From an uncultured Bacilli bacterium (GTDB taxonomy: Bacteria; Bacillota_I; Bacilli_A; RF39; UBA660), in NCBI GenBank assembly GCA_934169415.1, contig CAKPNP010000005.1, forward strand, positions 1-39,635: a stretch of DNA of 39,635 nucleotides, read 5' to 3'. Made by a program: the position numbers and the translations under genes. The notes beneath the pieces are model-generated. The model was not told the origin of the DNA, searched no databases, and was given only the letters and a program-made list of their open reading frames with translations. Below, one piece after another: positions 26,297-34,229 of the stretch (position 1 is the stretch's first letter; each line of letters opens with the position of its first letter).

Positions 26297-29200
26297 TACA
26301 TATCCTCCTCATCTTCATAATCACTCTCGAAATCAATGTCATCTAGACTTTCTTCGAAATCTTCAACATTATCTTCTATTTCTACATCTTCAACTTCTTT
26401 TTTAAGTTCTTCAGCTTTTTCAAACTCTAAAGGTGTAGAATCTTCATCTTTTTCTATTTCTTTCATATCAACAAAGTTTCCATCTTCAGTTAATGCTGTT
26501 ATATCAAGTCCTAAAGCTTGGAACTCTTTAATTAATACTTTAAAGCTTTCTGGTACACCTGATTTTGGAAGTGGTAAACCTTTAACTAATGATTCATATA
26601 CCTTAACACGACCAGTAACATCATCAGATTTAATAGTCATCATTTCTTGTAATACATTAGCAGCACCATATGCATAAAGTGCCCAAACTTCCATTTCTCC
26701 AAATCTTTGTCCACCAAATTGAGCTTTACCACCAAGTGGTTGTTGTGTAACTAATGAATATGGACCAGTTGATCTTGCATGTAATTTATCATCAACCATG
26801 TGGTGAAGTTTAATCATATACATGACACCAACGGAAATTCTATTATCAAATGGTTCACCAGTTCTACCATCATATAGAACCATTTTACCATCTTCAGCTA
26901 ATCCAGATTCTTTTAGTGCATCCACAATTTCTTCACGAGTAGCACCATCAAATGCTGGAGTTATTACATGAACATTCATTTTTTTAGCTGCAGCACCTAA
27001 ATGCATTTCTAGAATTTGTCCTATATTCATACGAGATGGAACACCTAATGGATTAAGTAAAATATCAATTGGAGTACCATCTTCCATGTATGGCATATCC
27101 TCTTCTGGTAATATTAATGATATAACACCTTTGTTACCATGTCGACCAGCCATTTTATCTCCTACTGAAATTTTACGTTTTTGAGCAATATATACTCTTA
27201 CTATTTTAGATACACCAGCAGGAAGTTCATCTGTATCTTCTTTAGTAAATATTTTAACATCATGAACGATACCGCCACCACCATGTGGAACACGAAGTGA
27301 TGTATCTCTTACTTCACGTGTTTTCTCACCAAATATAGCATGTAATAATTTTTCTTCACTAGTTAATTCAGCCATTCCTTTTGGTGTTACTTTACCAACT
27401 AATATATCGTCATCCTTAACCTCAGTACCAATTCTTACAATACCAAATTCATCCAAGTTCTTACGTGCATCTTCACCAATATTTGGAATATCACGAGTAA
27501 ACTCTTCTGGTCCTAATTTTGTATCTCTACATTCAATTTGATAATCTTCTATATGAATTGATGTATAAACATCATCTTTTACTAATCTTTCATTTAAAAT
27601 AACTGCATCCTCATAGTTGTAACCATTAAAGTTCATAAATGCTACAGTAACATTTCTACCTAAGGCCATTTCACCTTTATCAGTTGATGGTCCATCAGCA
27701 ATAATTTGACCTTTTTTAACCGTATCATTTACCCTTACAATTGGAATTTGATGATAACAAGTACCTGCATTACTTCTTTCAAAACCATTTAAATAATAAG
27801 TATCTTTACCATTTTTAGTTTTTAATATGATTTTTGTTCCATCTACATAATCTACAATACCATCAGCATTAGAAATAACAACAGCACCAGAATCTCTTGC
27901 TGCAACCTCTTCTATACCAGTTCCTACATAAGGAGCTTCTGCCTTTAAAAGTGGTATTGCTTGTCTTTGCATGTTAGCACCCATAAGTGCACGTTTACCA
28001 TCATCGTGTTCCAAGAATGGAATACCTTGAGTTGTTATTGATATAACTTGTTGTGGAGAAACATCCATATAATCTACTTTTGTAGATTCAACAATTATAT
28101 TATCTGTTCTATAACGAACTGGAACTTTATCACTAATTATTTTACCGTTTGAATCAACTTCAACAGCGGCTTGTGAAATATAATGGTCTAATTCTTCATC
28201 AGCTGTCATGTAAACAACTTCATCAGTTAATACACCATTTTCTACTTTTCTATATGGAGTCATTATAAAACCATAATCATTTACCTTAGCATAACTTGCT
28301 AAAGCAGTAATAAGTCCTATGTTTGGTCCTTCTGGAGATTCAATTGGACAAAGTCTTCCGTAGTGTGATGGGTTAACATCACGAACATCCATACCTGCTC
28401 TATCACGAGAAAGTCCACCAGGTCCTAAGCTAGATAAACGTCTTTTGTTAGCAAGCTCAGCAATAGGATTTGTTTGATCCATAAATTGTGATAATTGACT
28501 TGAACCAAAGAACTCTTTAATAGATGCGGTAAGTGGTCTTATGTTAATTAAACTTTTTGGAGTAACCTCAGTAATTTCTTGAGTACTCATTCTATCTCTT
28601 ATAACTCTTTCTATACGAGACATACCAATTCTAAATTGATTTTGTAAAAGTTCACCAACTTGTCTTACACGACGATTAGATAAGTGATCTATTTCATCGA
28701 ATGAACCAATTCCTTCAAATAAATTCAAATAATAAGAAACTGATGCATAAATATCAGATATTGTAAGTCTTTTTTCGTCTATTAATTGATCATTACCAAT
28801 TATATTAACAATCTTACTAGAATCTTTTTTACTATATACTTTAACTGTTTGTACTTTGTTATAAGTATCTAATTCTTCATTAATAGGAACTTCTTTTACA
28901 TTATATCCAGATTCAAATATAGGTTTTAAAGTTTCTAATAATTCTTTAGTAACAGTTTGTCCACTTTCTGCTATAACATTTCCATCAACTTTAATATTTT
29001 CAGCTAAAACACAACCTAATAATCTATCAGTTACATTTAATTTTCTATTAAATTTATAACGTCCTACTTTAGCTAAATCATATCTAAATGCATCAAAAAA
29101 TCTAGATATTAATTGGTTTTTAGCACTATCTAAAGTAGATGGTTCACCTGGTCTTAATTTAGAGTGGATATCAATTAATGCTTCATCAGTATTCTTATTT

Positions 29201-29877
29201 GAATCCTTTTGAATAGTTTTAATTAATAACTCATTTTCACCAAATAAGCCAAGAATATCCTCATCATTATTTAATCCGATTGCTCGAAGTAAAGTAGTAA
29301 TAGGAACCTTTCTAGTTCTATCTATTCTAACATAGATAATATCTCTTGAATCGATTTCATATTCAAGCCAAGTTCCTCTTGTTGGGATAATTTGAGAAGT
29401 AATAGTTACACGGCCATTTTTTTTATCTGTTTCCATACCATAATAACAGCTAGGAGATCTAACTAATTGTGATACGATAACTCTTTCTGCTCCATTTATT
29501 ACAAAGGTACCAGAATCAGTCATTATAGGCATATCACCTAAGAAAATTTCTTGTTCTTTAACCTCACCTGTTTCACCATTAAAAAGTCTAGCTTCAACTT
29601 TTAAAGGTGCTGCATAAGTTGCATATCTTTCTTTGCAACCTTTAATTGTGTATCTAGGAGCATCAAATGAATAATCCCCAAATTCTAGAGTTAAATTACC
29701 AGTAAAACTTTCAACTGGAAAAATATCATCGAATACTTCTTTTATACCTTCTGTGATAAACCAATTATAACTTTTCTTTTGAATTTCTAATAAGTTATTT
29801 AATTCAATTGCATTTTTGGTTTTTGCGTAACTTCTGCCTTCCATGTAATCCCCGATTTTTTTAATTGTATATGCCAT
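26296..29877 (-). CDS. rpoB: RNA polymerase beta subunit
   Basis: This is the 1193-residue beta subunit, with all the usual landmarks: the rifampicin-region text SSQLSQFMDQTNPIAELANK and RRLSSLGPGGLSRDRAG, GRHGNKGV near the active site, and the C-terminal QPLGGKAQFGGQRFGEMEVWAL clamp segment. The C-terminal 60 residues are a strongly acidic tail, longer than in E. coli but common in Gram-positive bacteria. GGGGTG lies upstream of the ATG. It has its own promoter after a strong terminator behind rplL, and is coupled to rpoC. Confidence 0.99.
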   Translation of the reverse strand: MAYTIKKIGDYMEGRSYAKTKNAIELNNLLEIQKKSYNWFITEGIKEVFDDIFPVESFTGNLTLEFGDYSFDAPRYTIKGCKERYATYAAPLKVEARLFNGETGEVKEQEIFLGDMPIMTDSGTFVINGAERVIVSQLVRSPSCYYGMETDKKNGRVTITSQIIPTRGTWLEYEIDSRDIIYVRIDRTRKVPITTLLRAIGLNNDEDILGLFGENELLIKTIQKDSNKNTDEALIDIHSKLRPGEPSTLDSAKNQLISRFFDAFRYDLAKVGRYKFNRKLNVTDRLLGCVLAENIKVDGNVIAESGQTVTKELLETLKPIFESGYNVKEVPINEELDTYNKVQTVKVYSKKDSSKIVNIIGNDQLIDEKRLTISDIYASVSYYLNLFEGIGSFDEIDHLSNRRVRQVGELLQNQFRIGMSRIERVIRDRMSTQEITEVTPKSLINIRPLTASIKEFFGSSQLSQFMDQTNPIAELANKRRLSSLGPGGLSRDRAGMDVRDVNPSHYGRLCPIESPEGPNIGLITALASYAKVNDYGFIMTPYRKVENGVLTDEVVYMTADEELDHYISQAAVEVDSNGKIISDKVPVRYRTDNIIVESTKVDYMDVSPQQVISITTQGIPFLEHDDGKRALMGANMQRQAIPLLKAEAPYVGTGIEEVAARDSGAVVISNADGIVDYVDGTKIILKTKNGKDTYYLNGFERSNAGTCYHQIPIVRVNDTVKKGQIIADGPSTDKGEMALGRNVTVAFMNFNGYNYEDAVILNERLVKDDVYTSIHIEDYQIECRDTKLGPEEFTRDIPNIGEDARKNLDEFGIVRIGTEVKDDDILVGKVTPKGMAELTSEEKLLHAIFGEKTREVRDTSLRVPHGGGGIVHDVKIFTKEDTDELPAGVSKIVRVYIAQKRKISVGDKMAGRHGNKGVISLILPEEDMPYMEDGTPIDILLNPLGVPSRMNIGQILEMHLGAAAKKMNVHVITPAFDGATREEIVDALKESGLAEDGKMVLYDGRTGEPFDNRISVGVMYMIKLHHMVDDKLHARSTGPYSLVTQQPLGGKAQFGGQRFGEMEVWALYAYGAANVLQEMMTIKSDDVTGRVKVYESLVKGLPLPKSGVPESFKVLIKEFQALGLDITALTEDGNFVDMKEIEKDEDSTPLEFEKAEELKKEVEDVEIEDNVEDFEESLDDIDFESDYEDEEDM

Positions 29878-29934
29878 ATTTCACCCCAATATACTATATT
29901 AAACATGCTAAAATATACATGCCACCAATATATA

Positions 29935-29963
29935 ATTTTATCAAAACATTATTAAATAGTCAA
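29935..29963 (-). promoter_or_regulatory. Promoter of rpoBC
   Basis: TTGACT (29963-29958) and TAAAAT (29940-29935) are 17 bp apart, downstream of the rplL terminator. A 50-base leader follows, containing two copies of GCATGT. Confidence 0.75.
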
Positions 29964-29982
29964 TCGTTTTAATAAAAATAAG

Positions 29983-30043
29983 CAAAAAAAGACTTATTAA
30001 AACCAATTTATCTAAATTTTAGTAAATATTGGTTAATAAGTCT
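29983..30043 (-). terminator. Strong terminator/attenuator between rplL and rpoB
   Basis: A 16-base stem with a two-base bulge (AGACTTATTAACCAAT with ATTGGTTTTAATAAGTCT), a loop of about 20 bases, and a run of seven T on the minus strand. It probably limits readthrough from rplJL into rpoBC. Confidence 0.82.
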
Positions 30044-30061
30044 CCTTTCTAAATAAGCTTA

Positions 30062-30083
30062 AGCCCATACAAAAGTATAGGCT
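30062..30083 (-). other. Hairpin after rplL
   Basis: AGCCTATAC/GTATGGGCT with a TTTT loop (one G-U pair) lies 12 bases after the rplL stop and 18 bases before the main terminator stem. With no T-tract it is more likely an mRNA 3'-end or processing element than a terminator. Confidence 0.55.
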
Positions 30084-30095
30084 GTAATTTATAAA

Positions 30096-30461
30096 TTATT
30101 TTAATTCAATTGTAGCGCCAGCTTCTTCGAATTTAGCTTTTAATTCATTAGCTTCATCCATAGAAACGTTTTCTTTAACAGCTCCACCGTTATCAGCTAA
30201 GTCTTTAGCTTCTTTTAAGCCAAGACCAGTAACGTCACGAACTAATTTGATAACTGCAATTTTGTTAGCACCAGCTGAAGCTAATACAACATTAACTGAG
30301 CTTGGTCCTTCTTCAGTTGCTGCAGCTACTGGAGCAGCTACTGCTACAGCACTAGGATCAACACCAAATGCTTCTTTCATTGCATCTACTAAATCTTTAA
30401 CTTCTAATATAGTCATTTCGCTAATTGAATCAATAATTTCTTTTGTACTTAATTTTGCCAT
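30096..30461 (-). CDS. rplL: Ribosomal protein bL12 (L7/L12)
   Basis: This is the 121-residue stalk protein. An N-terminal dimer domain with LSTKEIIDSISEMTILEVKDLV leads to an Ala-rich hinge (about 37-52) and the C-terminal factor-binding domain with KIAVIKLVRDVTGLGLKEAKDL. It recruits elongation factors to the ribosome. It lies 19 bases after rplJ and shares its L10-leader control. Confidence 0.99.
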   Translation of the reverse strand: MAKLSTKEIIDSISEMTILEVKDLVDAMKEAFGVDPSAVAVAAPVAAATEEGPSSVNVVLASAGANKIAVIKLVRDVTGLGLKEAKDLADNGGAVKENVSMDEANELKAKFEEAGATIELK

Positions 30462-30480
30462 TTAAAATTCCTCCTTATAA

Positions 30481-30972
30481 TTAATCTTCTAGATTTTGTG
30501 AATGTAAATCTAAACATATTGCAACATTTTTAACATGTTCCATAAGTCCAGCAGCAAACATAGTTAATAACTCTGTTCTTCCTGGGATTGCTGCTAATTG
30601 TTTTAATGTAGCCTCATCTGTAACATTTCCATCTACATATCCAACTTTTAATACTAATGCTGGATGTTCTTTACTAAATTCAGCTAAAGCTTTAATTGGA
30701 GCGATTGCATCAGTACCAAATACTACTGCCTTAGGTCCATTTAAATATGAATCCATATTGATATTTAAACTATCCATTGCACGACGTACTAATGTATTTT
30801 TATATACTTTATAATCAGAACCAATTTCTTTTAGTTTTCTTCTTAAAGCCATTGTTTCAACAACAGTTAACCCTTGGTATTCAAATAAAACTGTTGAAGC
30901 AGATTCTTTAATTTTTGAAACTATTTCTTCTACTGTCTTTTGTTTTTTAGCAATGATTTTTTGATTTGCCAT
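30481..30972 (-). CDS. rplJ: Ribosomal protein uL10
   Basis: This is a 163-residue protein at the base of the ribosomal stalk, which binds 23S rRNA and several L12 dimers. The start reads MANQKIIAKKQKTVEEI, and the text YRGLTV-like EYQGLTVVETMALRRKLK is typical. The C-terminal helix that carries L12 is present. AGGAGGTGT precedes the ATG. With L12 it is the repressor of its own leader (31002-31105). Confidence 0.99.
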   Translation of the reverse strand: MANQKIIAKKQKTVEEIVSKIKESASTVLFEYQGLTVVETMALRRKLKEIGSDYKVYKNTLVRRAMDSLNINMDSYLNGPKAVVFGTDAIAPIKALAEFSKEHPALVLKVGYVDGNVTDEATLKQLAAIPGRTELLTMFAAGLMEHVKNVAICLDLHSQNLED

Positions 30973-31001
30973 ATTACACCTCCTTAATTAGTTAATACCG
31001 C

Positions 31002-31105
31002 AAATAAAAGCCCCTAAATACCATAGGAGCTTTAAAAGAAAAACTTTTAAGTCCTCGGTAGGATATTAAGCTTAAAGCCCCTACTGTCTACGGTACCTCT
31101 TTAAC
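31002..31105 (-). promoter_or_regulatory. L10 leader (autoregulatory attenuator of rplJL)
   Basis: The transcript has ACCGTAGACAGTAGGGGC and CCTACCGAGG, the conserved parts of the L10 leader of Firmicutes. A terminator-like hairpin AAAGCTCCTA/TAGGGGCTTT (31033-31024 with 31016-31007) follows. The same text, TAGGGGCTTTAA (31083-31072), also occurs upstream and can pair perfectly over 12 bases with TTAAAGCTCCTA (31035-31024), which would form an antiterminator. L10-L12 binding should hold the upstream arm in the CCTAC stem and allow termination. Confidence 0.88.
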
Positions 31106-31111
31106 AAAACT

Positions 31112-31140
31112 ATTTTAACACATTAATAATTATCTGTCAA
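31112..31140 (-). promoter_or_regulatory. Promoter of rplJ-rplL
   Basis: TTGACA (31140-31135) and TAAAAT (31117-31112) are 17 bp apart; the -35 box overlaps the last codons of rplA. Confidence 0.82.
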
Positions 31141-31825
31141 ATGAATTTGTATCAATTTTAACTCCAGGTCCCATAGTTGATGCTATACTTATATTTTTAA
31201 TGTAAGTACCCTTAACTACTGATGGTTTACTTTTAACTATCATTGATACAAAACTAGATAAATTTTCAAGTAATTGTTCATTAGTAAAACTTACTTTACC
31301 AATTATTGCATGAACGTTACCATAACTATCTGTACGATATTCAATTCTACCTTGTTTTACTTCTGTAACAGCTTTAGTTATATCCATAGTAACTGTTCCA
31401 GTTTTTGGGTTTGGCATTAATCCTTTTGGTCCTAATACCTTACCTAATTTACCTAATGCTGGCATCATATCTGGTGTTGCGATTAATACATCAAAATCGA
31501 ACCAATTTTCTTTTTCAATTTTTTCTAAGTAATCATTATCACCAACATAATCAGCACCAGCTTTTTTAGCTTCTTCTGCTTTTGGACCTTTAGCAATAAC
31601 TAAGATTTTCTTAGTTTTACCAGTTCCATGTGGTAAACAAATTGTACCACGTAATTGTTGATCAGCTTTTTTAGTATCAAGATTTAAGTTCATAGCTATT
31701 TCAACTGAAGAATCAAACTTAGTTATAGTTGTTTTTTTAACTAATTCAACAGCTTCTTCTTTAGTATAAAGTTTATTCTTTTCTACTAATTTCTTAGCTT
31801 CAACGTATTTTTTACCTTTCTTCAT
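31130..31825 (-). CDS. rplA: Ribosomal protein uL1
   Basis: This 231-residue protein forms the mobile L1 stalk of the large subunit. It opens MKKGKKYVEAKKLV and contains the family text PHGTGK and GKLGKVLGPKGLMPNPKTGTV. I placed the start at ATG 31825, with AAGGAGG just upstream; a longer frame to 31864 has no ribosome site and adds 13 residues not found in L1 proteins. As the known translational repressor of its own operon in many bacteria, it likely binds the leader before rplK. Confidence 0.98.
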   Translation of the reverse strand: MKKGKKYVEAKKLVEKNKLYTKEEAVELVKKTTITKFDSSVEIAMNLNLDTKKADQQLRGTICLPHGTGKTKKILVIAKGPKAEEAKKAGADYVGDNDYLEKIEKENWFDFDVLIATPDMMPALGKLGKVLGPKGLMPNPKTGTVTMDITKAVTEVKQGRIEYRTDSYGNVHAIIGKVSFTNEQLLENLSSFVSMIVKSKPSVVKGTYIKNISIASTMGPGVKIDTNSFDR

Positions 31826-31862
31826 ATTTCCTCCTTGTGGTTTTAGCGGATTAATTCCTTCC

Positions 31863-31880
31863 ACATAGGTTTACCTATGT
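31863..31880 (-). other. Intercistronic hairpin between rplK and rplA
   Basis: ACATAGGT/ACCTATGT is an 8-base perfect inverted repeat with a 2-base centre, one base after the rplK stop codon. No T-tract follows, so it is not a terminator; it may be a processing or stability element. Confidence 0.5.
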
Positions 31881-31881
31881 A

Positions 31882-32307
31882 TTAGTCTTTAATTTCAATA
31901 CCCATATTTAATGCTGTTCCTTCAACAATTTTCATTGCTGAATCTACGTCATATGCATTTAAATCAGGTAATTTTGTTTCTGCAATTTCTTTTAATTGAG
32001 TTCTTGTAATTGAACCAGCTGTTTCCTTTTTGCCGTTTTTTGAACCAGACTTTACTCCTGCTGCTTTTTTAATTAATTCAGCTGCTGGTGGAGTTTTTAA
32101 TACAAAATCAAAAGTTCTATCTTCATAAACAGTAATAACTACTGGTATTACATCACCCATCTTATCTCTTGTTGCATCATTATATTTAGTACAAAATTCT
32201 TGTAAATTAACACCTGCTGGGCCAAGTACAGTACCTACTGGCGGAGCTGGTGTTGCTTTTCCTGCTGGAATTTGTAGCTTAATAACTTTTGTAATTTTCT
32301 TTGCCAC
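31882..32307 (-). CDS. rplK: Ribosomal protein uL11
   Basis: This is the 141-residue protein at the GTPase-associated centre. It has the typical opening VAKKITKVIKLQIPAGKATP, with the first residue read as Met, and the C-terminal rRNA-binding domain including GSITRTQLKEIAE. I chose GTG 32307: it gives the exact family N-terminus and lies eight bases after GGAGAG, while the GTG at 32316 touches that site. It is the first gene of rplK-rplA and follows an L1-type leader. Confidence 0.98.
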   Translation of the reverse strand: MAKKITKVIKLQIPAGKATPAPPVGTVLGPAGVNLQEFCTKYNDATRDKMGDVIPVVITVYEDRTFDFVLKTPPAAELIKKAAGVKSGSKNGKKETAGSITRTQLKEIAETKLPDLNAYDVDSAMKIVEGTALNMGIEIKD

Positions 32308-32331
32308 GAAAAACACTCTCCTTCCTTTTTC

Positions 32332-32395
32332 GGGTTGTGGTATTAATGATATCCGCTATAAATCAATCTCCCACTCTATATAAAAATATATAGCG
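32332..32395 (-). promoter_or_regulatory. Probable L1 operator in the rplK leader (23S L1-stalk mimic)
   Basis: The leader contains GTGGGAG (32374-32368) and AATACCAC (32344-32337), which match the two strands of the L1-binding stem in 23S rRNA (helices 76-78 region), separated by a short potential hairpin. An outer pair CGCTATA/TATAGCG (32395-32389 with 32360-32354) is an alternative fold. L1 binding here would repress rplKA. Confidence 0.7.
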
Positions 32396-32400
32396 TTATA

Positions 32401-32429
32401 ATAATATCATATTTTAATATTATTGTAAA
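32401..32429 (-). promoter_or_regulatory. Promoter of rplK-rplA
   Basis: TTTACA (32429-32424) and TATTAT (32406-32401) are 17 bp apart, just upstream of the L1-type leader. Confidence 0.68.
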
Positions 32430-32441
32430 TATTTTTTTAAT

Positions 32442-32465
32442 AAAAACTACTTAAAAAGTAGTTTT
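32442..32465 (-). terminator. Terminator after nusG
   Basis: AAAACTACTT/AAGTAGTTTT with a three-base loop runs directly into T residues, four bases after the nusG stop. Confidence 0.75.
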
Positions 32466-32468
32466 ACG

Positions 32469-33005
32469 TTAATTTGTTTTTTTAATCTGAGCTAATTCTA
32501 ACTCAACAGAAGTTTCTTGACCAAATAAATCCAAAGCAACTTCAACTGATTGTTTTTCTAAATCTATAGATAAAATCTTGCCATACATATTATTAAATGG
32601 TCCTGATACAACAGTTACAGTATCTCCAACATTTAAATCGTTAACTATATCTAATCTACTTAATCCCATGCTACCTAATATTTTATCAACTTCCATTGGA
32701 GTTAATGGAAATGGTTTAGCTCCTTTACCAGAAGATCCTATAAATCCTGTAACACCTGGAGTATTACGAACAATAAACCAAGCTTCATCTGTCATAACCA
32801 TCTCAACTAATATATAACCTGGGAACATTTTATTTACTTTTTCTTTTGATTTTCCATCTTTGATTACTACCTCTTTAGTTTCTGGAACTACAACTCTTAA
32901 AATGTAATCTTCCATTCCCATACTTGATGCACGCATCTCTAATTTTTCTTTTACCTTATTCTCATGACCAGAATAAGTATTTACTACGTACCATTCTTTT
33001 TCCAT
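32469..33005 (-). CDS. nusG: Transcription termination/antitermination factor NusG
   Basis: This 178-residue protein has an NGN domain (about 1-115) beginning KEWYVVNTYSGHENKVKEKL, including PGYILVEM and FIVRNTPGVTGFIG, and a C-terminal KOW domain (about 125-178) with VGDTVTVVSGPFNN. It binds RNA polymerase and modulates pausing, and links to the ribosome. The ATG overlaps the secE stop by one base (TAATG). Confidence 0.99.
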   Translation of the reverse strand: MEKEWYVVNTYSGHENKVKEKLEMRASSMGMEDYILRVVVPETKEVVIKDGKSKEKVNKMFPGYILVEMVMTDEAWFIVRNTPGVTGFIGSSGKGAKPFPLTPMEVDKILGSMGLSRLDIVNDLNVGDTVTVVSGPFNNMYGKILSIDLEKQSVEVALDLFGQETSVELELAQIKKTN

Positions 33006-33205
33006 TATGCCACCAACACTTTCACAGCTGCTATTAATAAGTCAGCTAACGTAAAAAATATTCCAAAAAATATTATAAAGCTTAAAGTTGCTATAGAATA
33101 TTTTACCATTTCCTTTTTTAATGGCCATCTTACTTTTTTTAATTCTTTAAATACATCCTTTATAAAAGATGTTTTATTTTTTTTCTTTTTATCTCTTTTT
33201 GCCAT
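33005..33205 (-). CDS. secE: Preprotein translocase subunit SecE
   Basis: This 66-residue small translocase subunit has a Lys-rich N-terminus, the amphipathic helix with FKELKKVRWPLKKEM (the conserved VxWP signature), and a single C-terminal membrane span (about 37-62). It clamps SecY in the membrane. It is followed by and coupled to nusG. The usual neighbour rpmG (bL33) is not present upstream. Confidence 0.97.
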   Translation of the reverse strand: MAKRDKKKKNKTSFIKDVFKELKKVRWPLKKEMVKYSIATLSFIIFFGIFFTLADLLIAAVKVLVA

Positions 33206-33258
33206 AATTCACCCTTCTAAATTATATTAAAATAAAAACACTTAATGTGCCCATTAAA

Positions 33259-33287
33259 ATGGTAACACAGTTATTATGCTTTGTCAA
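33259..33287 (-). promoter_or_regulatory. Promoter of secE-nusG
   Basis: TTGACA (33287-33282) and TACCAT (33264-33259) are 17 bp apart. The -35 box overlaps the stop codon of the Alg13-like gene. Confidence 0.72.
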
Positions 33288-33760
33288 TTGTTTTCAATGA
33301 AATCACTTATCAATTTTATCATGTTCTCAGTATTTGATTTATACTTATTAGGTTTGAATTCTTTTAATTTCTTATATTCACGTTCAAATTCTTTAGAATT
33401 ATTAAAGGATAAAATATAACCTTGTTTAGTAAATTCTTTTATTATATCTTTTTGATGATCATTAGTGTGTTCGTGATATTTTGATAATCTTGGCATTGCC
33501 ATTACCTTTTTATTATATTTAAGTGCAGTAAATATACTTCCTACACCTGCATGTGTAATAAGCAAGTCACATTCACTCATATATTTATTAAAATCCTCTT
33601 TAGAAACATAATCAAATATTTTCATTCTTTTGCTTTTATATTTAGTAAATCCCGCTTGTACTACTACATCTTTAATTAATCCCTTTTGTATTTCTTTATC
33701 TAAAATTTTTAAAAGACGGGTAAATTCTTTATCTTGTGTTCCAAGTGTTACAAAGATCAA
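33284..33760 (-). CDS. Alg13-like glycosyltransferase subunit (PssE/EpsF type)
   Basis: This 158-residue protein is the C-terminal GT28-type half of a split glycosyltransferase. From TTG 33760 it begins MIFVTLGTQDKEFTRLL, the usual family opening, and has ITHAGVGSIFTAL, the sugar-nucleotide-binding loop, and the HTNDHQ segment. The TTG overlaps the TGA of the preceding gene (TTGA); a GTG at 33769 is too close to the GGGGGG site. It works with the Alg14-like partner encoded just upstream to add a second sugar to a lipid-linked glycan. The donor sugar is unknown. Confidence 0.88.
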   Translation of the reverse strand: MIFVTLGTQDKEFTRLLKILDKEIQKGLIKDVVVQAGFTKYKSKRMKIFDYVSKEDFNKYMSECDLLITHAGVGSIFTALKYNKKVMAMPRLSKYHEHTNDHQKDIIKEFTKQGYILSFNNSKEFEREYKKLKEFKPNKYKSNTENMIKLISDFIENN

Positions 33761-34224
33761 AATATCCACCCCCCATAAATAGCATTAGGATAAACTTTCA
33801 ACAACGATTTATGTTGAACTATAAATAAATCAGCAAACTTATATATTAATTTTCCAGTTACAGTAGGTTTTTCTGTATTAGCAAATGTTTCTATATATAT
33901 GATTTTAGTTTTAAATATTTTACCAATACAACAAATAGGTCCTGCTGTATGAACGCCTGTAGTAACAATATATTTTGGTCTAATTTTTATATATAAATAT
34001 AAACTTTTAAAACAATTAAATAAAAGTTTAAATGGATAAGTCAACATATGATCTTTTGTTCCGTAAACAAAATAACTTACATTTTTATATTTATTCTTTA
34101 AATTCATACTATCTTTAGTTTTTTCAGTAGCTAAATAATAGTCATAATTATCAAACATACTATCAAGTTGTAAAAGTTCAGTTAAATGTCCTCCACAACT
34201 TGATATAAATAAAACTTTTTTCAA
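33757..34224 (-). CDS. Alg14-like membrane subunit of a split glycosyltransferase (PssD/EpsE type)
   Basis: This 155-residue protein begins MKKVLFISSCGGHLTELLQL from TTG 34224, six bases after AAGGTG. An ATG-initiated frame at 34251 would overlap the GT4 gene and has no site. SCGGHLTELL is the Alg14/PssD hallmark, followed by a membrane-associated segment (about 65-90), TTGVHTAGPICCIG and ETFANTEKPTVTGKLIY. Alg14-like proteins anchor the Alg13-like catalytic half to the membrane. It ends in TGA, coupled to the Alg13-like gene. Confidence 0.88.
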   Translation of the reverse strand: MKKVLFISSCGGHLTELLQLDSMFDNYDYYLATEKTKDSMNLKNKYKNVSYFVYGTKDHMLTYPFKLLFNCFKSLYLYIKIRPKYIVTTGVHTAGPICCIGKIFKTKIIYIETFANTEKPTVTGKLIYKFADLFIVQHKSLLKVYPNAIYGGWIF

Positions 34225-34229
34225 TTTAA

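Noticed and set aside
33206..33258. rpmG (bL33) or tRNA-Trp gene before secE, as in many Firmicutes
   Set aside because: The gap is too short and contains only leader sequence and the promoter.
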